From Oidiodendron maius Zn (Eukaryota; Ascomycota; Leotiomycetes; Myxotrichaceae), in contig KN832874.1 in NCBI GenBank assembly GCA_000827325.1, forward strand, positions 200,044-264,043: a stretch of 64,000 bases of DNA, given 5' to 3'. Below, piece by piece: positions 21,558 through 33,302 of this stretch (position 1 is the stretch's first letter; every line of letters starts with the position of its first letter). Both the position numbers and the translations under genes were made by a program. Under the pieces are notes generated by a model. The model was not told the DNA's origin and ran no database searches. It saw nothing but the letters and a program-made list of their open reading frames with translations.

Positions 21558-22787
21558 TCACTTCTCTAGACTTCTAGCAAGCTTCCGCATCGCCTTCTCC
21601 TGCTTCCTTGCCACCTTCCCCCAACCCTCTTTGATCGAGGTCTCTTCGTCATATAGCACCTTCTCCGCAAGCGTTTCTCCAGCATCCCGACGAGTTTGCT
21701 TTGACGCAGTCACTACGACCTGTGCCTTCTCCATGCCAACCTTCTTGCCGGTCTTAAGGAGTTTGGCAAGAGATTTATCCTCTTGCTTCCAGTTATTCTG
21801 GACGAATTTTTTAGTGTCAAGATTTTTAACATGCTGAGAGATATGCTGGAAGTTGTTGATGAGGCTCCAGGCTTTGGTGGTGAGGTTCTTGTTTCGTTCG
21901 AATAGTGCCGAGAAGCCATTGCGTCCCTCATTCCCCTTGGGCTGAGAGGTGAGAAGTGACATGGACTTGTACGCCGTCTTGAAAGATGTCAGAAATTCGA
22001 CATCTTTCTTTGCACTGTTCTTATCTTCAGTATCTCCTCTCTATCAACTAATCCTGGTATCAAGATCATCAAACAACAGGGTCAAGATAAATGTAAAACT
22101 CCAAAAGAAAAAACGAAACTCACGCCTGCTCACACAATTCTGCAATCCTCTTCTCTACTATCTGCCTACCCTCCCTAACACGTTTTTCGAATCCATTGAG
22201 ATATTCCTCTGCTTCCCTAACTGCCTCTTTCTTGCCTTTACTCCTGAGCTTGGCAATTGCGAGGAGCTGTCTGTAAGTATCGTGACATTAGTGCATCATC
22301 CTCTACTATCCCCGTCTTATCCATTTTTCTTCTTTTCTCATACTTCAAACCCAAATAGAGCAGGTTAGCTAGATTAAAATTCAACTTACTGCGTCTCAGT
22401 CATCTCCTCCTCGCTCTCAATATCGATCATATCACGCTTTCTCCTCTTGCCTTTCTCATACTTCTCGCCATACGTAGTAGGAGCTGTAGTAGTGGCAAGT
22501 TTAATTCTACCACGCATGAACAGCTCTTCAGCACTGGACGAGGCCTCACTCTCGGTTGCAGCATGAGCGATGGAAGCCATTGCCTTGCGAAGTTTTGAGG
22601 CTTTTGTTGGAAGAGGAATTGCTGGATTTGTCCAATATCAGGGTTGGGCTGGAGGAGAGCAGAGCGAGATGAGGAATAGTCATGGAGAAAAGAAGAGAAC
22701 AGAAATAGCATATGAAATGACGAGAAGAAAAGGGATCCCGATCTTACCCTCATCGCTCGCCTTGCGTTTCATGCCTTGTCTTGCCAT
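21558..22787 (-). CDS. Predicted basic coiled-coil protein of unknown function
   Basis: I do not recognise this family. Four exons, 22787-22748, 22621-22390, 22270-22124 and 22038-21558, give 900 coding bases and 299 residues. The start is MARQGMKRKASDE. Basic patches (GKRRKRDMID) could be nuclear-localisation signals. Then come acidic residues, and most of the C-terminal two thirds is predicted helix rich in Lys/Glu/Ala (KGKKEAVREAEEYLNGFEKR, later KLLKTGKKVGMEKAQVVVTA). Introns have GT-AG ends and phases that add up; the acceptor of the last intron (ending ATAGAG) is the weakest choice. A nuclear or DNA-associated scaffold role is only a guess from composition. Confidence 0.62.
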
Positions 22788-24272
22788 ATCGCACTTCTCA
22801 CTGCCTCGTATTTCGTTCTTGAAGATATAACTCTCCTCGTGCGATGAAATAAACTAAATATTTTCGCCGTCGATTAATAGCTGCTAGTCAACTCGTCTTG
22901 TGCTTGGATATAAAATTTCGAGGATGTCTAGTGGTGAGGTGTAAGCGTGAGAGGTACATTATAGGTTGTCTAAAATAGGAAAGAAGCTTAAAATGACCCC
23001 CATCCCCCCCCTTCCCCGCCCATAACATCTGCAATCTCACCTCCAGTTATACATCAATTTACCCTTACCGGCTCGTCCAGTCACTTCAAATCTCAATCTC
23101 AGTTTCATTATAGTGCCCAGAGACACAGTTGCACGCACGCATGACTATAGGATCAAAGTATTCAAATATGAAAATCTATCTATCATTTCTTTATTCCATT
23201 CGTGTAGTAGTAGTAGTACGTCGCTCTCAGTCTGTAGTAGTAGTATTATCATCCCGCCCATTCACCAAATCCCCCCTCTGTTTTCTTCTTTCCAATTCTC
23301 CGAAAAAGAAAAAAAAAAAGAAATTCCCAAATTCCCCCCTGTAGTCAAAGAACCTCGTAATAACAAAAATGAAAGAAGCATGCAACAAGAAAGAAAAGGG
23401 AAGGGGAATCATTTAACCCTCGAATCTCAAATCCGAAAGCCGAAATCCAAAAGCCAAGACAAACTCTCTTCTCGCGCCGAAGACCGTTTCCATTCCGATT
23501 TGACCTTAGAGAATGCACGCTTTGCTGGAAAATGACGGATGAAAAATAGACCCTTTTCCGTTCCCAGGCTAGACTCGAGAGAGAGCGAAAATCAGAGACA
23601 AGGGCAGAAAATTCAGCGTCGACTGGTGGAAATCGCAGTAAAAGGATAGACAGAAAGGGAATCTAGATGGGCAGATCGTTCTGCGTTCTACTAAACCACA
23701 CTCGGCCAGATTTGTTTCGTTTCCTTTATCCGTATTGAAGGCGTGTGTGTGAGCATTTGTATTTCGTCGATTCAGAGTAGAGAAGAGTCTCTGTTTTCTC
23801 ACTTTTCATTGCGCATCCAGTCTGATCTCTGAATTTTCTGACACCGAGTCCCTTATCTATATCAAAAACAGGTCGCCGGCATATAATTGCCTCGTTTATT
23901 TATTTTGGGTGTTTTTTTTTTCATTTTGGACTTATTTTGACGAATATATCCAGGGAGAAGTGAACAAGCAGTCACAGGAGAGGTAGTGAGCGTGAGTGGC
24001 CTTTTTGTTTCAGCCAGCGGCCATAGTAGAGACTGAGATCACCCTGAGATGATGTGTGTTTTGGTTACCGGAGGCGGTATGTAGTATGATGAGATAAATC
24101 CCCTCTCTTACTTTCTGTTCTACCATCGAAGATGGAGATTAGATTATCCGAATCCAGGTTCAGGTGCCTCGAGGCTGGATGGGTTTCGAGATGAGTTCGG
24201 TCGTATCGGTGATTGTTCGACCCTAGATCCGGCTTCGTAACAATGTGTAATCTTTCCTCATTTCCCAATTCC
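22788..24272. other. Intergenic region between the coiled-coil gene and psp1
   Basis: About 1.5 kb with several simple-sequence stretches: C-run at about 23002-23011, A-rich at about 23300-23320, T-run at about 23911-23922. It should contain the coiled-coil gene promoter and the psp1-type gene's 3' untranslated region. No supported gene. Confidence 0.35.
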
Positions 24273-27097
24273 CTACCGACTACCCATACTCAATCCTTGA
24301 AACCCCGCAATCCACCCTTCACTCGGACTTCCCAAAGCTCCTCCAGGCTGCCTCGCATATTCTACTCCTCCTCCTCCTTCTCCCCCGGTTCCTGCGCCAT
24401 GTGGCGACGGGAACCTACCGGGCAATTGATAATCAATTGCCGCGGGGAATCCACCTAGAGGATCCATCATCCCCACATATCCACCGGGAGCGGAAGTCCC
24501 GGCGCTGCGTGGAGACGCGCCGCTGAATGGTGAGTATCCATATGTATATGCGGTGGGCGAAAAGCCGTTCGGCGGGATGGGGCTTCTATCTGTCGTGAAC
24601 TGTGGGGGCGGAGGGAACGCAGAGGCGTAGCCACGATTCGGGTTTGGCGAGGCGAAAGACGCTTGCTGCTGTTGCTGTTGTTCTTGTACCTGGCGGCGCT
24701 CGGTTTGTGGGTTACGACCGACACCCACTGCACCAGGACCGATGCCAGATGGGGCTTGCAGACCTAAGGACGGGGAGGCAAAGGAGGCAGGGTTGATAGC
24801 GGACATCCAGATGCGAGTCTTGTAGACCTTAAAGAGGTCCGTGACAAGGGAGTTGAAGTTGATGTAGGCGTCGGCGAAGTAGTAAAAGGTGAGCTTCTTC
24901 CAGTCCCTAACCATCCATTTCATTAGTCGTAATCCCCAAGATCATTTTGTGTAATTAAGATGAAACTTACATCTGGAACTCGGCATCAAGAATTTCCATA
25001 TGGAGACCATGCTCCTTGACCTTCTGCATACACACGCGTTTCGCCTTGGCCTCATTGCCCTCTTTATCCCGCAGAGCCTGGATCTCATGGTTTTGTGCTA
25101 AACGTTTGATGATCTTTGGTTTGATCTCTCCAGGATTCGGCTCCTGCATGCCGTGCTGATTCGGGGGCCCCATGCCACCAACCGCGCTTCCCTGCATGCC
25201 GTTGGAAGCAGCCATCAAACCTGCTCCTGTCCCGTCTGAGTTCGCTGCCGCACCTTGTGAGTACATCATAAGCCACTTGTAGTGTTCCTCAGCGTAATGC
25301 TCTTTTAATTCCTTAGCAATGGTCCAGTCAACATTGTCGCGTGCGACAGTGCCGAGATCCGTACCCCGGTCCGCCTCGACAATGACGAGGTCGCCTGGCT
25401 TGACGGAGAGGCCGGTTCCCTCTTGGACGTAGAAGACATCGGCGCGCGAGCACTTGAAGAGGACGATGTAGAGGAGTTGGTTGTGTCGGGGTTGCGGGAC
25501 ACCATACATGCTACGATGTGGTGACGCTGGCCTACCTCCGGTGTATTGATTCTGGCCGTATGCTTGCGTGGGATAGCCGGATGGATACGAAGGGTATTGT
25601 TCGAGGTTCCGGGGCACACCACCGAAATACGACGCAGCTGCGAAATCATGTCAGTATACCATCCTGCAAGAAGCTCACCCGGTATGAACTACTCTCGGGA
25701 AGCAATGATGTTAAGAGAACCAACTCACCATGCTCATTAAGCGAATACCCTCCTCCCTCCTGAAACCGTCCCAGACCGCCCTCCTGCAAACTCTCATGTG
25801 CAGACAGAGGCTCGCCCGCTGAGCTCAGCGATCCCTGCCTCGTCGGCACATCCGCAAACGAGTGGCGCCTGCTCTGCGGGATATCCGCCAGACCGCCGAA
25901 CCCGAGCGAGCTCTGCCAGTAAGCCTTCTTAACATTCTCGAGCTTCCGGTTTTCGAGGCTACCATAGGGAGGCATCCGATTCTGGCCGGCAGCGAACTCG
26001 CTGAGTCTACGCCCGGGCAGGCCCTTTGATGTTACTTCTTGCATCTCATTGATCTCGTCGAGTTCGTCGATTGCGTAGTCTGATTCTTCGGGGACGGGTT
26101 CCTGCAGGCCGTATCCGCCACCTAGGGAGAAGGCGTTAGAGGTAGAGGAGCGAGGCCGGTTACGCAGGTTATGATATTGCTGCTGCCGTAACATAGCGTT
26201 CTCTCTCGCTAACAACTCAATCGTCTTTGCTTCCGCAGACTTCTCCTGCGCGCCATGATTCGAGTCGTTCGTGCTGTCATCATCATCATCCTCCACTTCC
26301 TTGAGCTTGCTCAGGCCGCCTTCATTCGACATCTCACTGAGCATACTTGGTCTCGACGGCCTATGCTGCAGGCCTGAAGGCTGGAGTGGTCTACCCCTTC
26401 CTGGAAAGCCTCCCGGGGCGCCGGTCGAAGTCGGAGAGCCCGTTGGTAGGTCAGGGTCGAGTTGCCCGACGGAATATGACTGTGATCGGTAGGTTTTTGG
26501 CGTGGGATGGAGTGGGATGGCGAAGGGAATTGTGGTATTCGGTGACTGATCTCGCGCGAAGTTAATGCCTTCGCCGAAATATCCGTTACCGACGGAACCC
26601 GGGGCCTGGATAGAGGTGGGTGAAGGTAAAACTTCTGTTAATCTGGATGGTGGTTCTTTTCTAGATTCGTTATTCCAGATGCCGCTGCTCCAGGTGAAGG
26701 AACTCGAGCCGGTATGTCCCCGGCCAGCGCCAGTGCTAGCTGGAGCGTGGGGATTCCAGCCGGCAGCTTCGCCAGTTGGAGTTGATGGGTGAGAGGTTGT
26801 AGGAGATAGAGAGCTGCTTGCAAATGAGCCCTTGCGTGGCTGCTGTCCGGCTGGGCTGGTATCGTTCAACCACGACGCTCGCCGTGTCGGTTTCTGTGCG
26901 GGAGCAGCCGGTTGAGGGTGGTCTTGCCTCTCGTTCTCATCGTCGGAGCTGGCCAGAGCTTCTGAGTCTGGGGTCGAGCGTCTCCCGGCGAACTTGTCCA
27001 GCAAGAGGGACGGGTTACTGGAGGTCATGGACGAGGCATTCGATGGGACTGCCTTTCCACCGCCAGCAGATCCAGACTTAGAGTTATTCGCACTCAT
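24273..27097 (-). CDS. PSP1 C-terminal-domain protein
   Basis: An 889-residue fungal protein. Residues 1 to about 460 are low-complexity and Ser/Pro-rich with many Arg-x-x-Ser sites (PTRRASWLND, RRLSEFAAG), likely kinase targets. The PSP1 C-terminal domain lies in the middle: LLYIVLFKCSRADVFYV, KPGDLVIVEADRGTDLGTV and then KLTFYYFADAYINFNSLVTDLFKVYKTRIWM. A Gln/Pro/Gly-rich tail follows. PSP1 was found in yeast as a multicopy suppressor of DNA polymerase-alpha mutants; its biochemical function is uncertain. Exons: 27097-25729, 25637-24971 and 24906-24273. The start ATG at 27095-27097 (MSANNSKSG) was chosen because the frame upstream of it lacks another good ATG. No other gene starts within 2.8 kb upstream. 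Confidence 0.85.
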
Positions 27098-29962
27098 CTT
27101 TTCTGGAGGTGTATGTCTGAACGACTCGATGGAGTCGTTTGGAAGTTCTAGATGTCGGCTATATTGGGAAGAAGTATCATATAGGTCACGTGTGAAGTGC
27201 GGGGAAATGTTGCTGGCTTCGACAATGTGACCCGTGTGCAGAAACGAGGCTGCGCTGGAGCAAAAGAAGAAAGTCAGTAATGCAAACACTAGTTGAGACG
27301 AAAGTGAGATAAGAGGCGACTTGTTCCTTCGCTGCCTGAAAAGCCACCAGTAGCCCAGTGCAGTCGGGAAAGCCGCGGATCTCAAGACTCGTGATTCGAA
27401 ACTTTTGAAAACCCGCAATTCAGAGTGGAATGAGTCTGAACGATAGAAGAAGGTAGTACATGCGACTAGGGAACCACTTTGCTCCTCCCGCCGATGGGTT
27501 GTTTGGAGGAGCTGTCATGCTCAAGGCCGATGAACGCACGTACCTTTTCAGCTTTGGCGAAGCCTAAATTCTTACACTGCCAAGCCCGATGCCGTAGTTA
27601 TTCTCAGATCGAGAACACCAGGCGTGGACTCGCTGAGGACACGGCAGTATTAGAGGTCGAAGAGACGGCAACGGGCGTCTCAACTATGTTCGGGTATGAA
27701 GTTTTTGTACGTAGGTAGTTCAAACGTGTGTAGAATTGTGGGAATTGTGGCTGAAGAGATCCAAGGAGAAGTTGAGTTGAATTAGCAGTGGTGCTGATAT
27801 TCGTCTTGTGTAGATCCAATCGTCTGAATTGGGCCGTATTAAAATCCTGAGAGGCAAGGCGTTAGTGAATCCTATTCAAAGATTTCTTGTGAATATGGTT
27901 CGAGAACAGGTGATCGGGGGCCAGAAACCCCCAGGTGCAACCCAGCGCCACCAAAATGCGACAAGATGAATGCGCACACCATACCAGCACAGTTGACAAC
28001 TATCCCGCTCAAGCACCAGTATTCCTCATCGGCGGCGACTCTCGTGTGCGCGAGTAAGAGCTTGGGTGACGTTGCGCTTGCCTCGGTCCTCGTAAAAAAA
28101 ACAGACATGGAACAGGAAGATATCCAGATGAAAATCGCGCAAACTCACCAGCACCGGCTTCTTATCTGTAGAAAAGACGGTCGAATCTCCCAAGATGTCC
28201 GAGTCAGGTATCTCTCTGCACCGTATCAGCCCAGTCCAACTGGTGTTCCTCGTCCCAGCACCGATCTGGCGCGCAGGGTTTAAGGGGCGAGGCGGGGACT
28301 TAACCTACGTCTCTAACCGCAGGGCGTCTCGATTCGGGAGCAGGAATAGTCGATGGCCCTGTCGACCACTCTGATAGAATGCGCGCGGCGGTGACCTGGA
28401 GATGCTGATCACGATGCCGCGGGGATCCCATCGACCAGCGCCGCAGCGAGGCTGGAGTGGGCGGGCGATGGGGAGTCAGGGCGTGGGCGCACGCGACTGG
28501 GGAGGGTCGCTGGAAAAATGCTCTGAGAGGCGCCTGGGTTATGCGCGGCCCATACTTCTTCCTCTTGTGCGCGGCGGTGGTGGGCGAGGACGAGGGCCGT
28601 AGTGTCGCACGGCCGTCGAGGGACAAGTGGTGATGAAGGCAAGGTCGATGAGTGCCTTTTGAGGATTCACGAGAGTTCAACGAGGAAGAGGGCGGAGTGG
28701 AGAGGGAAGAGGGTGGTGAAAGCGTTGTGGCGGACTCGAGATTTGAGGAGGCGCAAGGATGAATGCGGGGAATAGACGAGCGCGTCCCCGTCGGCCAGAA
28801 CTTGATTGATTGAGAATCGATCTTCTTGCCGTTTTCTCACTTGTCTCTCCCTTTTCTCTTTTTTACTTGCTGTCTCTTGCGTGGTGAGGAGGGGAACCCT
28901 GAAAAAGGCAAGTGGTAGGACTGCGTCGGGTGGGCGATGGTGGCGGCGAGGTGGACAACCGGTCAGTACCAGTTGCTCGTAGCAAAGAGAAGAGCTGTTG
29001 CGGGTAGCTAGAGCAGCAGTAGAAATAACCGTCGCAGCCAGATGGATGCTCCAATTCCCAGCAGTGCGGCGAGTACAGTAGCCAGATGCCCGCACCCAGT
29101 GAGCGGCGACGCCTATTTAGCTTCCTAGATCCTCGCCACGCTGGCCAGGGACGGCTGGCGGTTAGGGATGGCACAGAACGATGGAGAATGCGCGGAGAGA
29201 TGGTGGTGGTGACGGTGATGGAGGAGAGGGCTCGATGGATTAGGGCATGTCTCTATGGCTATACATTTTCCCTCTCAAATCCCCTTCCAATATCCCCTTC
29301 GGCCTCATCAGCGTTGGGATTCTGCCATCGGGCCTCCTTTTCTCAGCAGAAGGGGGTCTTGGGGGGTTTTGGTCTGGTAATATCCTCGACACCTCAGGCA
29401 CCACACTACCGTACCCCGGATTTCGGTTAGGCATCCAGCCAGAAACCGTTCTCCGGGGCCCAGAACGGCTGGTTAGCTAAGGAATTCCTGCGCCAAGGGA
29501 GCAAGGGAACAATGGCATTCGATTCTTCTGATAAGTCAGATCTCGCCATCTATCCTATAGGCCGGGCAATTATGGACGCGCCGACGTCACTCCCAACCCA
29601 TCCGTCTGGTTACGCTGTCCAGGCCCAGGCCTCCACATTCTACCAGTCCCGTGCCATCTTTGCGTTACATGGTCCATAGGGCGCGATAAGACGCAACGGC
29701 CCAAGGGTCCACATCAGCATCATGGCACCGTCGATACGGTGCGGCACTTGACACCCCATTTCCCAGCAGGTAGAGTGGTATTATATTTTTATGTCGTATG
29801 TACAAAAGCATGCACGTACATCCGCCCTGTCCAATGCAGCAGTGCAGCACCCCCTCCTTACCTTTCCCGCGTCTTTTCCCCAGCCAGTGCCCGACCCAGC
29901 ATCTAATATACGAATTCCCACTCACCCCATGACCCGCGACCGTTGCATGCCATCATTACCCG
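27098..29962. other. Long gene-free region upstream of the PSP1 gene
   Basis: Nearly 2.9 kb without a convincing gene, although much of it is GC-rich rather than AT-rich and shows no transposon features. The likeliest reading is a long promoter and leader for the PSP1 gene plus the nfu1 3' end. Short open frames are present on both strands, but none has domain or splice support. Confidence 0.35.
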
Positions 29963-31110
29963 TTACCCGGGCACAGTGTCCAATGAGTCCTTGCCCGTCG
30001 TCGACGGCGCCGCGCCCGGACCCTTCTGCTGCCGTAGCTTCTCCTCGAACTTGGCGAACTCCTGCATCGCGATCTCTTCCTCCTGATCCATCACTTGAAC
30101 GACACCTTTGACTTCTTCGATCTGCATGGATGTTAGCATTCATCTCCAGGTGTACTAAAAGCCAAAAAAAAAAAGATTTTCATATAAAATACATAAAAGA
30201 AAATGCGAAATGTACTGGAGAAGCGAGTATGAGGATTGGGGGGAAAAAAGAGAAACGTGGAAGGTAAAGCAGAGGCATGTGAAAATCATGGTGATGTACT
30301 CACATAGTGCATCAACATCCCCTCAATCCCATTCTTCAGTGTCACTGTGCTTGAATCGCACGTCCGACACGCACCCCTCAACTTCAGAAGGACATTCCCG
30401 TCCTCAAATCCTCGAAACTCGATATCTCCTCCATCCTCCTGAATCGCCGGCCTAATCCTCGTCTCCAGCAGTTCTTTAATCATGCCCACGACCTCACTGT
30501 CATTCTCATTGTAACTCAGACTATCTTCCTCGATGCCCATCTCGTTGCCATCAGCGGACAAGGGGGAGGCCGAGAGATTGACGATTTGAGCGCCAGATGA
30601 CACGGCCTCCGTGATCAGGGAGAAGACTTCAGGCTTGATGTGTGCCCAGTTGGCGTCCGGGGCTTTCGTTATGGTTATGAAATCCGCGCCGTAAAATACC
30701 GCTGTCACGCCATCGACGTTCATCAGTGATGCTGCGAGGGGGGAAGGATGAGGAGGTGAGAGTGTAGCGCGCGGGCTCGTGTATTCGAGGAATGGTGATG
30801 CGAGTCCCGGTGGGAGAATCGGGTGGTTAGGGAGGAACTTTAAAGCGTCGATGTTGGGTGTGTTTTCCGTCTGGATAAAGATTGTGCGAGCACCTCCCGC
30901 GGCAGCAGAGGGACGTAGAAGAGTAGACGGCTGGTGTAGAGGTTGTAAACTTGGTCTGCTTTGAGAATTCGCTGCCGCAATCGCGGGGAGTCGGGTCCCC
31001 TGGTGCAGAGATCGCGCGGACTTGGGGTGGAGAGATGGCAGTGAGGGTTTCGCTGGTCTGGCTTTAGTGAGCAGCGGGATTGCTGCGTTAGATGCTCTTC
31101 TGAATGCCAT
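29963..31110 (-). CDS. nfu1: NFU1-type mitochondrial iron-sulfur cluster carrier
   Basis: A 321-residue mitochondrial protein that hands [4Fe-4S] clusters to enzymes such as lipoate synthase and aconitase-type targets. Residues 1-75 are a Ser/Arg/Ala-rich presequence. The Nfu N-terminal domain follows (RTIFIQTENTPNIDALKFLP, later MNVDGVTAVFYGADFITITK). The NifU-like C-terminal domain then follows, with RPAIQEDGGDIEFRGFEDG and the cluster-binding motif GACRTCDSS (Cys-x-x-Cys). Exons: 31110-30304 and 30121-29963; the 182-bp intron 30122-30303 joins MLMHY to IEEVKGVVQVMD. The tail ends acidic then Gly/Pro-rich. It starts 260 bp from the HIT zinc-finger gene on the other strand. Confidence 0.94.
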
Positions 31111-31370
31111 CGTTCTGACGATGTAAATTGTCCTGTCGAGGTGGTCGTAGGCTAAGGTGGACTGAGGTAGACTTAAAGATTCGGATAGTCTGGGGATTAA
31201 TAAGATTTCCGATTTCGCCTCCTCGGCAACCCACGTCATAACGCGAAAGGTCCGTTTCTCACTGCAGCGCCTCACTTGATCACTACATATCCCCTGGCCC
31301 CGGATCGTTTAGGTCGAAAATTTCGATCTAACTTTTCGACGCTCATACGTCGGAATCTTCTGATACTCCA
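31111..31370. promoter_or_regulatory. Divergent promoter of nfu1 and the HIT zinc-finger gene
   Basis: A 260-bp gap between two back-to-back start codons. Both promoters should lie here. No specific site is claimed. Confidence 0.5.
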
Positions 31371-32173
31371 ATGGCCCAAACAGACGAGAAGCTGAAATAT
31401 CCAGGGGATGTGGAGAATTCATCAACCACACCCACCACACCCATTACACTAAAGATAAAGAAGATCTGTGGCGTTTGCAACAAAAATGAAGCACGATATA
31501 AATGCCCCCGCTGCTTTCGCCCATAGTATGTCTTCTCTTCTTACCTTTCCTTACCAAACTGAACTAACTTCTTCAAAGCTGCTCTCTCTCCTGCTCTACC
31601 AATCACAAACCCACACACGCCAACGACCCTCATCCTTCCCCCCCAAAATCCCACCCCTCAATCTCTCCCATGAAGCAGCCCACATCCGCACCCCGAGCAG
31701 GCACAGTATCTGCTGCAGGCACCAAGTCCCCGTTCTCCGCCCTCGAGAACTCTTCTGAGCTCCAGGAACTATTTCGCCGTTATCCCCGCCTACCAGAGCA
31801 ACTCTCTTCCATCCTGTCCGCAACCCTTCCCCCCTCCGCACAAGATGCTGTGCATGCGCACAACCAACCTGAACCTCAATACCGCGACTACAGCAAGAGA
31901 GGTTACGGGAGGAAAAAGAAAGAGCCCTGGTCTCACGACCGTGGGATCGAGATGGGGGTGCAGGCGCTAGCGCGCGCGAGGGAAGAGGGTGGGGTCGAGG
32001 GGGAAGGTATAAGGGAATTCTCGGCACTGGTGTTGAGGATAGTTGAAGGCGGAGAGGTGGCGGTAGGTGGAGAAGAGAGGAGAGAAGGATGGGATGGGCA
32101 GCAGGAGATATGGAGGGAGGAGGTGAAGGAAAGTGTTAGGGTGGTTGAGAGGTTATTGAAGGGAGAGATGTGA
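31371..32173 (+). CDS. HIT-type zinc-finger protein
   Basis: A 249-residue protein. The zinc finger starts near residue 32: CGVCNKNEARYKCPRCFRP, and after the intron YCSLSCSTNHKPTH. This is the Cys/His pattern of the zf-HIT family (Hit1, Bcd1, ZNHIT3). Members of this family help assemble box C/D snoRNPs or chromatin-remodelling complexes. The rest is basic and helical, with PWSHDRGIEMGVQALARARE and an acidic end. Exons: 31371-31525 and 31579-32173; the intron 31526-31578 splits the Tyr codon in the finger. The closest counterpart may be yeast Hit1, but I cannot separate paralogues from the sequence alone. Confidence 0.85.
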
Positions 32174-32292
32174 AAACTGGTTTGGAGAGAGGGTACGGAT
32201 GTGATTATATTAGATTCGGATCTTGAGATACCCGGTGCCTACTTTGCTAGGTGGCACCATGCAACATTGCAAATGATAAAATACTCCCAATT

Positions 32293-33252
32293 TCAGGACT
32301 TGTGAGCCACAGCGTGACCCGGATGCCACTTCAGCCGCGCAAGGAGACTACTTCTTCTACCCTTCTTCCCTTCCACTTCCGCTTCCGCTTCCGCAGAAGC
32401 GAACTTCTCCAACTCCATATTTACATCCTCTTTTCCTGCAGTTGGCCTAATACCAACATCCTTTTCCGCTTTTCGTTTTCCTAACCCAAAGCGCCTAATT
32501 ATATCCCTCAGACCCTTCTTCCCTGTCTCCTCTCTTACTCCCACACTCTCCTCCTGTTGTGCCCAATCACCCCGACCCTCAAACCCAACCAAACTCCTTC
32601 TCTTTCTCTCTCTCTCCTCCTCTTGTTCTGCCATTGGGGGGACAGCTCTTTCCCTCTCCTTTTCTCTCTCTCCATCCCCAAACCCCCTTTTCACCTCCCG
32701 ATACACACCCCTCCTCTCGTCCCCCTCCCTCACAGCATTCATATCCCTCCCCCACTGCCACGCATTCCTCTCCCCTCTCTCCTGCCTCTGCCTCCTGGCC
32801 CTATCAATCTCCTTTGCGCGCTGCACGCTCCCAGAAAACCCATCCCCAGACTCATTCGCCCGCCGTAGATGCTCGCGTAATACCGGGGCGGAGAGACGGT
32901 GCACGAGGCCTTTAGGCTCCGGGGTCGCGGTGCGCGCGAAGGAGAGCGCGGGATGCGTTGGGACATGGCGATATTCGTGTGCAGAAGATCGGCCCTGGTG
33001 GTGATGAGATGAAGAGGATTGGTGCTGGGGACGAGAGCTGGTGGATGGAATAGAGGTATCCTCTACGGCGGCAGATGTGGAGAGGGGTCTCGTTATGCGG
33101 GACCGAAGACTATGGCGCCGCTGAGCGGTTTCTTGAGCCGTGAGGTGCGCGGTGAGGCGGCGCGAGAGGTCTGCTGCATCGAGGGGCTGGTCGCGCGCCG
33201 GCTTCTGCTTGAGATAGGCGTTAGAGAGTGAAGGTGGTGGTTCCGTGTCAAC
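32293..33252 (-). CDS. Predicted basic protein of unknown function (5' end unresolved)
   Basis: Open frame running from VDTEPPPSLSNAYLKQKPAR (33252) to AVAHKS and a stop at 32293-32295. It continues in frame without an ATG until a stop abutting CTGTAG at 33253-33258. Codon composition (many Arg, Glu, Ser) and the nearly stop-free 960 bp support coding. It is rich in charged heptad-like helix (RAKEIDRARRQRQERGERN, EREKERERAVPP). I do not recognise the family. The first exon is uncertain: an ATG at 33299-33301 starts a run ending KKPPA that would join well to VDTEPPP, but four bases (GTAG) separate them out of frame. An upstream exon or a sequence error could explain this. Confidence 0.55.
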   Translation of the reverse strand, partial: VDTEPPPSLSNAYLKQKPARDQPLDAADLSRRLTAHLTAQETAQRRHSLRSRITRPLSTSAAVEDTSIPSTSSRPQHQSSSSHHHQGRSSAHEYRHVPTHPALSFARTATPEPKGLVHRLSAPVLREHLRRANESGDGFSGSVQRAKEIDRARRQRQERGERNAWQWGRDMNAVREGDERRGVYREVKRGFGDGEREKERERAVPPMAEQEEERERKRRSLVGFEGRGDWAQQEESVGVREETGKKGLRDIIRRFGLGKRKAEKDVGIRPTAGKEDVNMELEKFASAEAEAEVEGKKGRRSSLLARLKWHPGHAVAHKS

Positions 33253-33302
33253 CTACAGCCGGGGGTTTCTTGTGGCGTATGATCGTAGCGTAAGAGTACA
33301 TG

